Positions 1-7,665 of a stretch of 64,000 bases of DNA are shown piece after piece (positions within the stretch are counted from its first letter, which is position 1; each line of letters starts with the position of its first letter). Source of the stretch: Serpens sp035497915 (GTDB taxonomy: Bacteria; Pseudomonadota; Gammaproteobacteria; Pseudomonadales; Pseudomonadaceae); contig NZ_DATJCS010000014.1 in the NCBI RefSeq assembly GCF_035497915.1, positions 51,802 to 115,801 of the forward strand. Direction: 5' to 3'. The notes beneath the pieces are model-generated. The model saw nothing but the letters and a program-made list of their open reading frames with translations, was not told the DNA's origin and did no database searches. Position numbers and translations under genes: made by a program.

Positions 1-14
1 TGCCGCCTTGTTGC

Positions 15-791
15 CTACCCGCGGCTGATCAGGATGTCGCAGGGCGGCTGGCGCAGCAGGTCCTGGGCCATGCCGCCGAGCAGCGCGTCACCCATCAGGC
101 TGCGGGTGTGCTTGCCCAGCGCCAGCAGCTGCGGCTGTCGTTCGGCGATGGCCGCCGCCAGGCAGGCGCCGCGTTCGCCGCTGCGCACACCGTATTCGAG
201 TACCCGACCGGGCGGCGCCAGGCGCGCCTGTTCGTCCGCCACCAGACGGCTGAACAGGCTGCATTGCAGGTCGAGATCCTCCTGCTGTTCGTCCGCCTTG
301 CTCGGCGCCACCTCGAACACGTTCAGCGCGTACAGCTCGGCCTCGCTCGGCAGCAGGCGATGCGCCTGATGCAGGGCGGCACAGGCGCACTGCGAGAAGT
401 CCAGCGCCACCAGCGCGCGCTGATAAGGCGAGACATCCCGGTTGATGGCCAGCAGCAGCGGAATGCGGCTGCCGCGCGCCAGGCGTTCGAGGGTGGTGCC
501 GGCGAACAGCTCGGGGCTCGACTTGTGATGGGCGCCCAGCACCAGCAGGTCGGCGCCGACGCCCTCCGCCTGGCTGGCGATGGTGGCCGACGGCTGGCCC
601 TTGGCGATGCGCAGCTCGGCGCCCGGCAGGCCCAGGGCCTGCAGGCGATCACGCAGCGGTTGCGGATCGGTTTCCCGCTCCTGCACATGCAGCAGGGTCA
701 GGCGACCCTCCAGCTGGCGGGCCAGCTGGGCGGCGCGCTGCAGGGCCAGGTCGGCCTCCGGGGTCAGGTCATGGGCGATGAGGATGTGCAT
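15..791 (-). CDS. Tandem-domain universal stress protein
   Basis: The 258-residue protein holds two UspA-type domains in tandem (about residues 1-120 and 125-258), as in UspE-like proteins. The first opens with the usual beta-strand motif MHILIAHDLTPEAD. Each half ends in a hydrophobic strand (IPLLLAI, CDILIS). The glycine-rich nucleotide-binding stretch is only partly kept (LVLGAHH in the first half, LALGKHTRSLMG in the second), so ATP binding is uncertain. The ATG at 791 is chosen because the Usp fold begins there; a longer reading frame reaches 884 but adds unrelated residues and runs through a palindrome. Usp proteins are cytoplasmic and support survival under starvation, anaerobiosis or DNA damage. 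The gene lies downstream of the MFS-acyltransferase gene, separated by a hairpin at 841-860, and so is probably a separate unit. Confidence 0.85.
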   Translation of the reverse strand: MHILIAHDLTPEADLALQRAAQLARQLEGRLTLLHVQERETDPQPLRDRLQALGLPGAELRIAKGQPSATIASQAEGVGADLLVLGAHHKSSPELFAGTTLERLARGSRIPLLLAINRDVSPYQRALVALDFSQCACAALHQAHRLLPSEAELYALNVFEVAPSKADEQQEDLDLQCSLFSRLVADEQARLAPPGRVLEYGVRSGERGACLAAAIAERQPQLLALGKHTRSLMGDALLGGMAQDLLRQPPCDILISRG

Positions 792-840
792 GGTGGACAC
801 CTGAGGGGCTGCCGTTTTGAGTGCCGACAGCCTAGCAGAG

Positions 841-860
841 GGCAGCCCCCGGGGGCTGCC
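841..860 (-). terminator. 20-bp perfect palindrome after the acyltransferase gene
   Basis: GGCAGCCCCC is followed directly by GGGGGCTGCC, a perfect inverted repeat with no spacer. It begins 11 nt past the stop codon of the upstream minus-strand gene and lies 50 bp before the stress-protein start. No T-run follows, so termination is inferred from hairpin strength and position only. Confidence 0.4.
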
Positions 861-870
861 CTGGGTCAGG

Positions 871-2739
871 TCACAGCGCCGCACCGCGCAATTCGGCGAC
901 CCGCTGCTGCAGGGTCAGCCGGTCGGTGTCCGGCGCCAGCGGTTCGCCGGCCAGCAGGGTGACCCGCGACCAGATGCGGCGGAACGGCCGGCGCGCCGGG
1001 TCACGACTGAAGAAGCTGCCCCACAGCCCGCGCAGCGCCAGCGGAATCACCGGCACCGGAGTGTCGCGCAGGATCAGCTCGACGCCGCCCTTGAACTCGT
1101 TCAGCTCGCCGGTGGTGGTCAGCTTGCCCTCCGGGAAGATGCACACCACTTCGCCGGCCTCCAGGTAGGCCTTGATACGCGCGAAGGCCTGCTCGTAGAT
1201 CGCGCGATCCTCATGCTGGGCGGCGATGGGCACCGCGCCGGCGGTGCGGAACACGAAGTTGAGCACCGGCAGGTTGTAGATGCGGTAATACATGACGAAG
1301 CGCACCGGGCGACGGATGGCGCCGCCGAGCAGCAGCGCGTCGACGAACGACACGTGGTTGCACACCAGCAGCGCGGCGCCCTCGTCGGGAATCGCCTCCA
1401 GGTTGCGGTGCTCGACCCGGTATAGGGTGTGGCCGAGCAGCCAGATGATGAAGCGCATGCTGAACTCGGGGACGATGGTGAAGATGTAGCCGTTCACCGC
1501 CAGGTTGAGCAGCGAGACGATCAGGAACAGCTCGGGAATGCCCAGCCCGGCCCAGTTCAGCACGGCGATGGCGAGCAGCGCCGCCAGCACCATGAACAGC
1601 GCGTTGAGGATGTTGTTGGCGGCGATCACCCGGGCGCGCTCGTCCGGCTCGCTGCGCGACTGGATCAGCGCGTACAGCGGCACGATGTAGAAGCCGCCGA
1701 ACACCCCCAGGCCGAGGATGTCGAGGAGGATGGCGCGCCCCGGCGCGCTGGCCAGGATCGCCAGCCAGTCGTGGGGCGCGCCGCTCGGGAAGCTGGCGAC
1801 GTGCCAGGCCAGCAGCATGCCGAACAGGCTCAGGCCCAGCGAGCCGAAGGGCACCAGGCCAATCTCCACCTTGTGGCCGCTGAGCCGCTCGCAGAGCATC
1901 GAGCCGAGCGCGATGCCCACCGAGAACACCAGCAGGATCAGCGTCGCCACGCTTTCGTCGCCGTGCAGCCAGTCGCGGGCCAGCGCGGGAATCTGCGTCA
2001 GGTACACCGCGCCGAGCAGCCAGAACCAGGAATTGCCGAGCAGCGAGCGCGACACCGCCGGGCGGCGGGTCAGGCCCATGCGCAGGGTGCGCCAGGTCTG
2101 CCGGGGAATGTTCCAGTCGAACCTCAGACCCGGCAGCGCCGCCGGCGCGGCGGGAATGCTCCGGCTGGCCAGGTAGCCGAGCAGGGCCACCATCACCAGG
2201 CTGGCGCCGATCCACAGGCTGTAGTCCGCGCGCGCCAGCAGCAGGCCGGCGCCCAGGGTGCCGAGCAGGATGGCCAGGAAGGTGCCGGACTCCACCAGCG
2301 CGTTGCCGCCGACCAGTTCGGTGTCGTCCAGGTGCTGCGGCAGGATCGAGTACTTCACCGGGCCGAACAGCGCCGACTGGGTGCCCATGGCGAACAGCGC
2401 CAGCAGCATCAGCGGCACGCTGCCCAGCCAGAAGGCCAGCGCGCCGAGCAGCATCAGCGCCAGCTCGAGCAGCTTGAGGCGACGGATCAGCAGGTCCTTG
2501 GCGTACTTCTCGCCCAGCTGGCCGCCGAACGCCGAGAACAGGAAGAACGGCAGCACGAACAGCAGCGCGCAAAGGTTGACCAGGGTGTCGGCGCTGCCGG
2601 ATAGGGTCAGCTTGAAGAGGATGGCGAGGATGATCGCCTGCTTGAACAGGTTGTCATTGAAGGCGCCGAGCGCCTGGGTCAGGAAGAACGGCAGGAAGCG
2701 CCGGCTGCGCAGGAGGCTGAACTGGGACGACGAGGACAT
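871..2739 (-). CDS. MFS lysophospholipid flippase fused to PlsC-type acyltransferase
   Basis: This 622-residue protein has two parts. Residues 1 to about 415 are a twelve-helix major facilitator domain of the LplT type (FFLTQALGAFNDNLFKQ near the start). The C-terminal part carries the PlsC/1-acylglycerol-3-phosphate acyltransferase motif H-x4-D (NHVSFVDA, near residue 460) and the FPEGK block. LplT-Aas systems import lysophospholipid across the inner membrane and re-acylate it; here flippase and acyltransferase are one chain, but no acyl-ACP synthetase domain is present, so the acyl donor is probably acyl-ACP or acyl-CoA. Two starts are possible, 2748 and 2739; 2739 is preferred because GGATGGA lies upstream at useful spacing. 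The gene stands alone between trxC and the stress protein gene. Confidence 0.85.
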   Translation of the reverse strand: MSSSSQFSLLRSRRFLPFFLTQALGAFNDNLFKQAIILAILFKLTLSGSADTLVNLCALLFVLPFFLFSAFGGQLGEKYAKDLLIRRLKLLELALMLLGALAFWLGSVPLMLLALFAMGTQSALFGPVKYSILPQHLDDTELVGGNALVESGTFLAILLGTLGAGLLLARADYSLWIGASLVMVALLGYLASRSIPAAPAALPGLRFDWNIPRQTWRTLRMGLTRRPAVSRSLLGNSWFWLLGAVYLTQIPALARDWLHGDESVATLILLVFSVGIALGSMLCERLSGHKVEIGLVPFGSLGLSLFGMLLAWHVASFPSGAPHDWLAILASAPGRAILLDILGLGVFGGFYIVPLYALIQSRSEPDERARVIAANNILNALFMVLAALLAIAVLNWAGLGIPELFLIVSLLNLAVNGYIFTIVPEFSMRFIIWLLGHTLYRVEHRNLEAIPDEGAALLVCNHVSFVDALLLGGAIRRPVRFVMYYRIYNLPVLNFVFRTAGAVPIAAQHEDRAIYEQAFARIKAYLEAGEVVCIFPEGKLTTTGELNEFKGGVELILRDTPVPVIPLALRGLWGSFFSRDPARRPFRRIWSRVTLLAGEPLAPDTDRLTLQQRVAELRGAAL

Positions 2740-2844
2740 GGTTTCCATCCGTGAACAAGGCCGAGGGGCCGCTCACGGCCCCGTTCGGCGCATAGCATAT
2801 CGCCACTGAGGCGACAGTCCCATGTCAGGCGCGCCGGCCTGTGA

Positions 2845-3279
2845 TCAGATGCCCTGCTGGCGCAGCCAGGCGAGCAGCTGCGGCAGCGGCAGCGCGCCGC
2901 TCTGGCGGGCCACCTCGCGACCGTCCTTGAACAGCAGCAGGCTGGGAATCGAGCGGATGCCCAGCTGCCCGGCCAGCTGCGGGTTGGCCTCGCTGTCCAG
3001 CTTGGCCAGCCGGCAGCGGCCCTGCAGCTCGCGGGCGGCCTGGGCGAAGGTTGGCGCGAAGCTGCGGCACGGCCCGCACCAGCTGGCCCAGACATCCACC
3101 AGCAGCGGCAGGTCGCCCTTCAACTGGTTGGCGAACGAGGCCTGGTCGAGATCGAACGGCGCCGCCGGCAGCACGGCGGACTTGCAGCGCCCGCAGCGTG
3201 GCGCGTCGTGCAGGCGATCGGCGGGAATACGGTTGAGCCCGGCGCAGGACGCGCAGGGCACCAGCAGGGTGTCGGACAT
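2845..3279 (-). CDS. trxC: Thioredoxin 2 (zinc-binding thioredoxin)
   Basis: The 144-residue protein has the N-terminal zinc ribbon typical of TrxC, with Cys9/Cys12 and Cys29/Cys32, followed by a thioredoxin domain with active site WCGPC at residues 67-71. TrxC is a cytoplasmic disulfide reductase that works in oxidative stress; the zinc site tunes its redox potential. The ATG at 3279 starts exactly at the zinc domain; the open frame extends to 3447 but only through the repeat-rich intergenic region. It lies downstream of metY on the same strand, 241 bp away with hairpins between, so it is probably transcribed on its own. Confidence 0.93.
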   Translation of the reverse strand: MSDTLLVPCASCAGLNRIPADRLHDAPRCGRCKSAVLPAAPFDLDQASFANQLKGDLPLLVDVWASWCGPCRSFAPTFAQAARELQGRCRLAKLDSEANPQLAGQLGIRSIPSLLLFKDGREVARQSGALPLPQLLAWLRQQGI

Positions 3280-3390
3280 GGAGTCGGCTCCGGAATGGGC
3301 AATGCCCTTTAGGTGGAGCCGGGAAGGGGAGAAATCAACGGGGAAGGGCGAAGGCTGATCTGTTGGGGCAGCCCGTGCCAGGCGTTCCAC

Positions 3391-3510
3391 CCTCTCCCCC
3401 CGCCCCTCTCCCATCAAGGGAGAGGGGAGCAGAGCGGCGCTCTGCACAGGTCATGAGCCCGCGCACGTCAACTCCCTCTCCCCTTGTGGGAGAGAGTTGG
3501 GGAGAGGGGG
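3391..3510. repeat. CCCTCTCCC / GGGAGAGGG hairpin repeats between metY and trxC
   Basis: The metY-trxC gap contains a cluster of inverted repeats. CCCTCTCCC...GGGAGAGGG pairs across an ATCAA loop near 3404-3426. A second copy at about 3474-3510 starts CCCTCTCCCC, continues through TTGTGGGAGAGAG and ends GGGGAGAGGG. These look like a dispersed palindromic intergenic repeat family. The distal copy begins about 10 nt past the metY stop (minus strand), so it may act as the metY terminator. Nothing else is visible in the 241-bp gap. Confidence 0.6.
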
Positions 3511-3520
3511 CAGACAGCCG

Positions 3521-4798
3521 TCAGCCCTTCGCCGCTTCCAGCGCCTGGGTCAGGTCTTCGAGGATGTCATCGATATGCTCGATGCCGATCGACAGGCGCA
3601 CCAGGTCGCGGGACACGCCGGCGCGGGCCAGTTCCTCGTCGTTGAGCTGGCGGTGGGTGGTCGAGGCCGGGTGGCAGGCCAGCGACTTGGCGTCGCCGAT
3701 GTTCACCAGGCGCACCACCAGCTTGAGGGCGTCGATGAACTTCGCCGCGGCGGCTTCGCCACCCTTGATGCCGAAGGACATGATCGATGCCGGTTGGCCG
3801 CCCATGTAGCGCTGCGCCAGGGCGTGTTCCGGGTGCTCCGCCAGGCCGGCGAACTGCACCCAGCTGACCTGCGGGTGGCCCTTGAGGAACTCGGCGACCT
3901 TCTGGGCGTTCTCGCAATGGCGCTCCATGCGCAGCGCCAGGGTTTCCAGACCCTGCAGGATCAGGAAGGCGTTGAACGGCGACAGCGCGGCGCCCATGTT
4001 GCGCAGCGGCACCACGCGGCAGCGGCCGATGAACGCCGCCGGGCCGAAGGCCTCGGTGTAGGTCACGCCGTGGTAGGAGACGTCCGGGGTGTTGAGCAGC
4101 GGGAAGCGCGCCTTGTTCTCGGCCCAGGGGAACGTGCCGGAGTCCACCACGATGCCGCCGATGCTGGTGCCATGACCGCCGATGTACTTGGTCAGCGCAT
4201 GCACCACGATGTCGGCGCCGTGCTCGAACGGCCGGCACAGGATCGGCGTGGCCACGGTGTTGTCGACGATCAGCGGCACGCCATGGCGGTGCGCGGCGTC
4301 GGCCAGCGCCTGCAGGTCGATGATGTTGCCGGCCGGGTTGCCGATCGATTCGCAGAACACCGCCTTGGTGTTGTCGTCGATCAGCGCTTCCAGCGCGGCG
4401 ATGTCGTCGTGGGCCGCGAAGCGCACCTCGATGCCCTGGCGCGGCAGGGTGTGGGCGAACAGGTTGTAGGTGCCGCCGTACAGCTTGGCCACCGAGACGA
4501 TGTTGTCGCCGACGCCGGCGATGGTCTGGATCGCGTAGGTGATCGCCGCCATGCCCGAGGCCACCGCCAGCGCCGCCACACCGCCTTCCAGCGCCGCCAC
4601 GCGCTTTTCCAGCACGTCGGTGGTGGGGTTCATGATGCGCGTGTAGATGTTGCCGGCCACCTTGAGGTCGAACAGGTCGGCGCCGTGCTGGGTGTCGTCG
4701 AAGGCGTAGGAGGTGGTCTGGTAGATCGGCACCGCCACGGCCTTGGTGGTCGGGTCCGGGCTGTAGCCGGCGTGGATGGCCAGGGTTTCCGCTTTCAT
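3521..4798 (-). CDS. metY: O-acetylhomoserine sulfhydrylase
   Basis: This 425-residue protein belongs to the Cys/Met metabolism PLP enzyme family. It has the MetY N-terminus (ETLAIHAGYSPDPTT) and the PLP lysine K204 in HALTKYIGGHGTS. MetY condenses O-acetylhomoserine with sulfide to give homocysteine, the direct sulfhydrylation route to methionine. Length matches the bacterial MetY family (about 425-430). The start at 4798 has AAGGAA eight bases upstream. A TSUP exporter gene lies 117 bp upstream on the same strand, which suggests a sulfur-metabolism neighbourhood. A short palindrome GGTCAATGACC (4860-4870) lies in that gap. O-succinylhomoserine sulfhydrylase is the main alternative, judged less likely from the N-terminus and length. 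Confidence 0.9.
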   Translation of the reverse strand: MKAETLAIHAGYSPDPTTKAVAVPIYQTTSYAFDDTQHGADLFDLKVAGNIYTRIMNPTTDVLEKRVAALEGGVAALAVASGMAAITYAIQTIAGVGDNIVSVAKLYGGTYNLFAHTLPRQGIEVRFAAHDDIAALEALIDDNTKAVFCESIGNPAGNIIDLQALADAAHRHGVPLIVDNTVATPILCRPFEHGADIVVHALTKYIGGHGTSIGGIVVDSGTFPWAENKARFPLLNTPDVSYHGVTYTEAFGPAAFIGRCRVVPLRNMGAALSPFNAFLILQGLETLALRMERHCENAQKVAEFLKGHPQVSWVQFAGLAEHPEHALAQRYMGGQPASIMSFGIKGGEAAAAKFIDALKLVVRLVNIGDAKSLACHPASTTHRQLNDEELARAGVSRDLVRLSIGIEHIDDILEDLTQALEAAKG

Positions 4799-4915
4799 GG
4801 GCGTTCCTTGTGACAGACGGGTTTTTTGTGGTGCGCAGCATGGCCAGAGCGCCCGGGACGGTCAATGACCCGGAGCAAGGGGGGCGCGCCGCAAACTAGA
4901 TTGATTTGAGCTGGT

Positions 4916-5893
4916 TTAGAACACAGAGGAATAAATGTTGTAAGCGCTTATCGCGGTTATCAGCGCCCCGACGATGATCAACAGGGTGCGGGCCGGCAGC
5001 TTCTTGCACAGCAAGGCCGCGAACGGTGCTGCGAACAGCCCGCCGAACACCAGCCCGGCCACCATCAGCCAGGTGTTCGGTTCGCCGGCGAGGAGGATGA
5101 AGGAGGTGGCGCTGGCCAGGGTCAGGAAGAACTCGGCGAAGTTCACCGAACCGATGGTGGTGCGCGGGTCGCTGCCCGAACCGATCAGGCTGCTGGTCAC
5201 CACCGGACCCCAGCCGCCGCCCCCGGCGGCATCCACGAAACCGCCGAACAGCGCCAGCTTGCCGACATGCCGGGGCGCCTTGCGCTGGAAAACCTGACGG
5301 CAGGCCTTGCACAGGATGTACAGGCCCATCAGCAGCAGGTAGGCGGAAATGAAAGGCTTCATCACCGCGCCATCGAATTGGGTGATCAACAGGGCGCCGA
5401 GGAAGGCGCCGAGCATGCCGGGCAGCAGCAGGCTGAGGAACAGCCGGCGGTTCACGTTGCCCAGCTTCACGTGGGAAACCCCGGACAGGCCGGTGGTGAA
5501 CACCTCGGCGATGTGCACGCTGGCGCTGGCGGCTGCGGGGCTGGCACCGGCGCTGAGCAGGAAGCTGGTGGCGGTGATGCCGTAGGCCATGCCCAGCGCG
5601 CCATCCACCACCTGAGCGAGAAAGCCGACTGCCACCGCGCTCCAGAAGGTCGGGCTGTGCAGCGTGCGGTCGATGATCTCGAAGCCGCTGAGGCCGCCGT
5701 TGTCGCCGAAGAACAAGCGCCAGGCCAGGAAGCTCAGCAGACTGGCGAGAATGACCAGCGCCGCCCACATGGCGATGCGCAGGGCCGGGTGATTGTCCGG
5801 GTGGGTGATGGTGTCTTCGATGGGAGGCAGACCCAGCTGGGCATGCTCAGCGTTCAGGGTGGATTCGCTGAGATCGAGGGAGCGGATTTTCAT
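4916..5893 (-). CDS. TSUP-family (TauE/SafE) anion exporter
   Basis: The 325-residue membrane protein has a cytoplasmic N-terminal tail of about 40 residues, then about eight transmembrane segments in two homologous halves. The TSUP signatures include GFLAQVVDGALGMAYG (first half) and FGGFVDAAGGGGWGPV (second half). TSUP proteins export sulfite, sulfoacetate or related organosulfur anions, or move other small anions. The adjacent metY makes sulfite or sulfide handling a reasonable guess. No clear Shine-Dalgarno is seen before the ATG at 5893. It is divergent from the YdgA-like gene, and a 14-bp palindrome sits in the shared upstream region. Confidence 0.85.
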   Translation of the reverse strand: MKIRSLDLSESTLNAEHAQLGLPPIEDTITHPDNHPALRIAMWAALVILASLLSFLAWRLFFGDNGGLSGFEIIDRTLHSPTFWSAVAVGFLAQVVDGALGMAYGITATSFLLSAGASPAAASASVHIAEVFTTGLSGVSHVKLGNVNRRLFLSLLLPGMLGAFLGALLITQFDGAVMKPFISAYLLLMGLYILCKACRQVFQRKAPRHVGKLALFGGFVDAAGGGGWGPVVTSSLIGSGSDPRTTIGSVNFAEFFLTLASATSFILLAGEPNTWLMVAGLVFGGLFAAPFAALLCKKLPARTLLIIVGALITAISAYNIYSSVF

Positions 5894-5974
5894 GCGTGAG
5901 CCGGGGCCTGACGGTGAGTGATGGAACAGAGCCGGCAGTGACCTTATTTTTCGCGGCTTAGTACGTCCAAGACT

Positions 5975-5988
5975 GTTTCAGCTGAAAC
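5975..5988. promoter_or_regulatory. 14-bp perfect palindrome between TSUP and YdgA-like genes
   Basis: GTTTCAGCTGAAAC is a perfect palindrome about 80 bp upstream of the TSUP start in an otherwise featureless 261-bp divergent intergenic region. The flanks are AT-richer (TTATTTTTCG, AACTTATGACG), as in promoters. A dimeric regulator site is inferred; the regulator is unknown. Confidence 0.35.
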
Positions 5989-6154
5989 TTATGACGCGTA
6001 GTTCTAATGCGGGTGAAACAACCGTAACCTGTGGCGTGCAGAACGTGAGCGGTGCTCAAGAGCAGGCCGGCAGAGTCGATAAGATGCATGCGCTTGAGTC
6101 CCCACCGATTTCTCCCGGGCCTTTTGCCCTTCACTGTTCATAAGAGTCGAACGC

Positions 6155-7606
6155 ATGAAAAAGACAGGGATAGCCCTTGCCATCCTGCTGGCCGCCGGTG
6201 TGGCGGCTACCGCTGGCGCCTGGTACACCGGCCAGCAGCTGGAAGGCGTGCTGCAGGACAAGATCGCCGAAGCCAACCAGGAGCTGGCGCGCCAGCTGCC
6301 GGGCAGCGGCGTCCAGGTCGCACTGGCCTCGCTGGAGCGCGGGGTGTTTTCCAGCGACGTGCGCTACCGGATCGAGCTGGGCGGGGTCGCCCAGGAGTGG
6401 CCGGCCTCCGAGCTGTTCCTGATCGAGCGTATCGAGCACGGCCCGCTGCCGTTGTCCCGGCTGCGCGAACTGCGGCTGCTGCCGGTCATGGCGCACAGCC
6501 AGGCGCGCCTGGAGGAAACCGCGCTGACCGCGCCGCTGTTCCAGCAGGCCCAGGGAGCCGAGCCGCTGCGCATCCAGACCACGCTGGGCTACGATCTGGA
6601 AGCCAGCGTGTGGCTGAACGTGGCGCCGATGCGCTATGCCGATGCCGAAACCAGCGTCAGCTTCAGCGGATTCGAGGGTGAATTCCAGGGCTCCGCCGAG
6701 CGTGTGGCGGGCAGCGGGCATTTCGAACGGCTGGAGCTTGTCGCGCTCGGCGCCGAGCCGATGCGCCTGGACCTGCAGGGCTTCCAGCTGACGGTGGACC
6801 GCCATCAGGGACCGTCCGGCCTGTTCCTCGGCGAGCAGTCGGTCGCGCTCGACAGGCTCGAGCTGCACTGGCCGGGTCTGGAGGCGCTGGTGCTGAGCAA
6901 ACTGGCCCAGCGCGACCAACTGAGCCAGACGGACAACCAGCTGGCCGCCACGCTGAATCTGGAGGTGGGTGAACTGGCCTATGCGGGCCAGCCGCTGGGC
7001 GCGCTGCGCATGGACTGGAGTGCCAACGACCTGAACGCCGAAGCGGTTGTGGCGCTGGCGGACCTGATTGGCGGCTATGCCGAGACCCTGGAAAGCGATC
7101 CCGCGGTCGCGGGCTTCAGCCCCGAGCAGGAAGAGCAACTCAGGAGCGCGCTGGAAGTCCTGCTGGCTGGCAACCCCAGCCTGAACCTGGATCGCCTGTC
7201 GCTGAAAACCGCCAACGCGGAAAGCCGCCTGAGCCTCAAGGTCGGGCTGAGCAAACCGTCGATGGGCGAGGCGCTGCCGCCCGAAGCGCTGATCCAGCAA
7301 CTGATCTCCCGCCTCAACCTGCAGCTGGACGTGCCCAAGGCCAGTATTCGCGATCTGGTGGGCTATCAGGCGTTGCTCGACGCCAGCCTCGACCCGCAGG
7401 CGGTGGCCATGGAAGCCGAGATGATGGCCGAGATGGCCGCCGACATGGCGGTGACCACGGAACTGGCCACCCTGCAGGGCGACAGCATCCAGACGCGTCT
7501 GGACTATACCGACGGCCAGGTGACCCTGAACGGCCAGACCCGGCCGCTGGAAGAGTTCCTCGCCATGCTGAGCCTGCTGGCGGGCGACGGTGTCGCAATC
7601 GAATAG
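6155..7606 (+). CDS. YdgA-family (DUF945) protein
   Basis: The 483-residue protein starts with an uncleaved signal-anchor (MKKTGIALAILLAAGVAATAG) and continues with the DUF945 fold typical of E. coli YdgA: long amphipathic beta-rich repeats, here residues 30 to about 450, with a GQQLEGVLQDKIAEAN segment just after the anchor. Members are inner-membrane-anchored periplasmic proteins with resemblance to AsmA/TamB-like chains. No enzymatic motif is visible and the biochemical role is unknown. The ATG at 6155 is favoured because the signal-anchor follows at once. The gene is monocistronic, convergent with selO, with an inverted repeat between them. Confidence 0.8.
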   Translation: MKKTGIALAILLAAGVAATAGAWYTGQQLEGVLQDKIAEANQELARQLPGSGVQVALASLERGVFSSDVRYRIELGGVAQEWPASELFLIERIEHGPLPLSRLRELRLLPVMAHSQARLEETALTAPLFQQAQGAEPLRIQTTLGYDLEASVWLNVAPMRYADAETSVSFSGFEGEFQGSAERVAGSGHFERLELVALGAEPMRLDLQGFQLTVDRHQGPSGLFLGEQSVALDRLELHWPGLEALVLSKLAQRDQLSQTDNQLAATLNLEVGELAYAGQPLGALRMDWSANDLNAEAVVALADLIGGYAETLESDPAVAGFSPEQEEQLRSALEVLLAGNPSLNLDRLSLKTANAESRLSLKVGLSKPSMGEALPPEALIQQLISRLNLQLDVPKASIRDLVGYQALLDASLDPQAVAMEAEMMAEMAADMAVTTELATLQGDSIQTRLDYTDGQVTLNGQTRPLEEFLAMLSLLAGDGVAIE

Positions 7607-7618
7607 GACTGGCGTGAT

Positions 7619-7653
7619 CGTAGGGAGGTCAGCGCCTTTCTGGCCGCCCTACG
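7619..7653. terminator. CGTAGGG...CCCTACG hairpin between convergent genes
   Basis: CGTAGGG (7619-7625) pairs with CCCTACG (7647-7653), with further imperfect pairing inside (GGTCAG / CTGGCC). It lies 13 nt past the YdgA-like stop and 13 nt past the selO stop, so it could end transcription in both directions. A second small hairpin GTGACG-GGACG-CGTCAC follows at 7653-7669. Confidence 0.5.
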
Positions 7654-7665
7654 TGACGGGACGCG

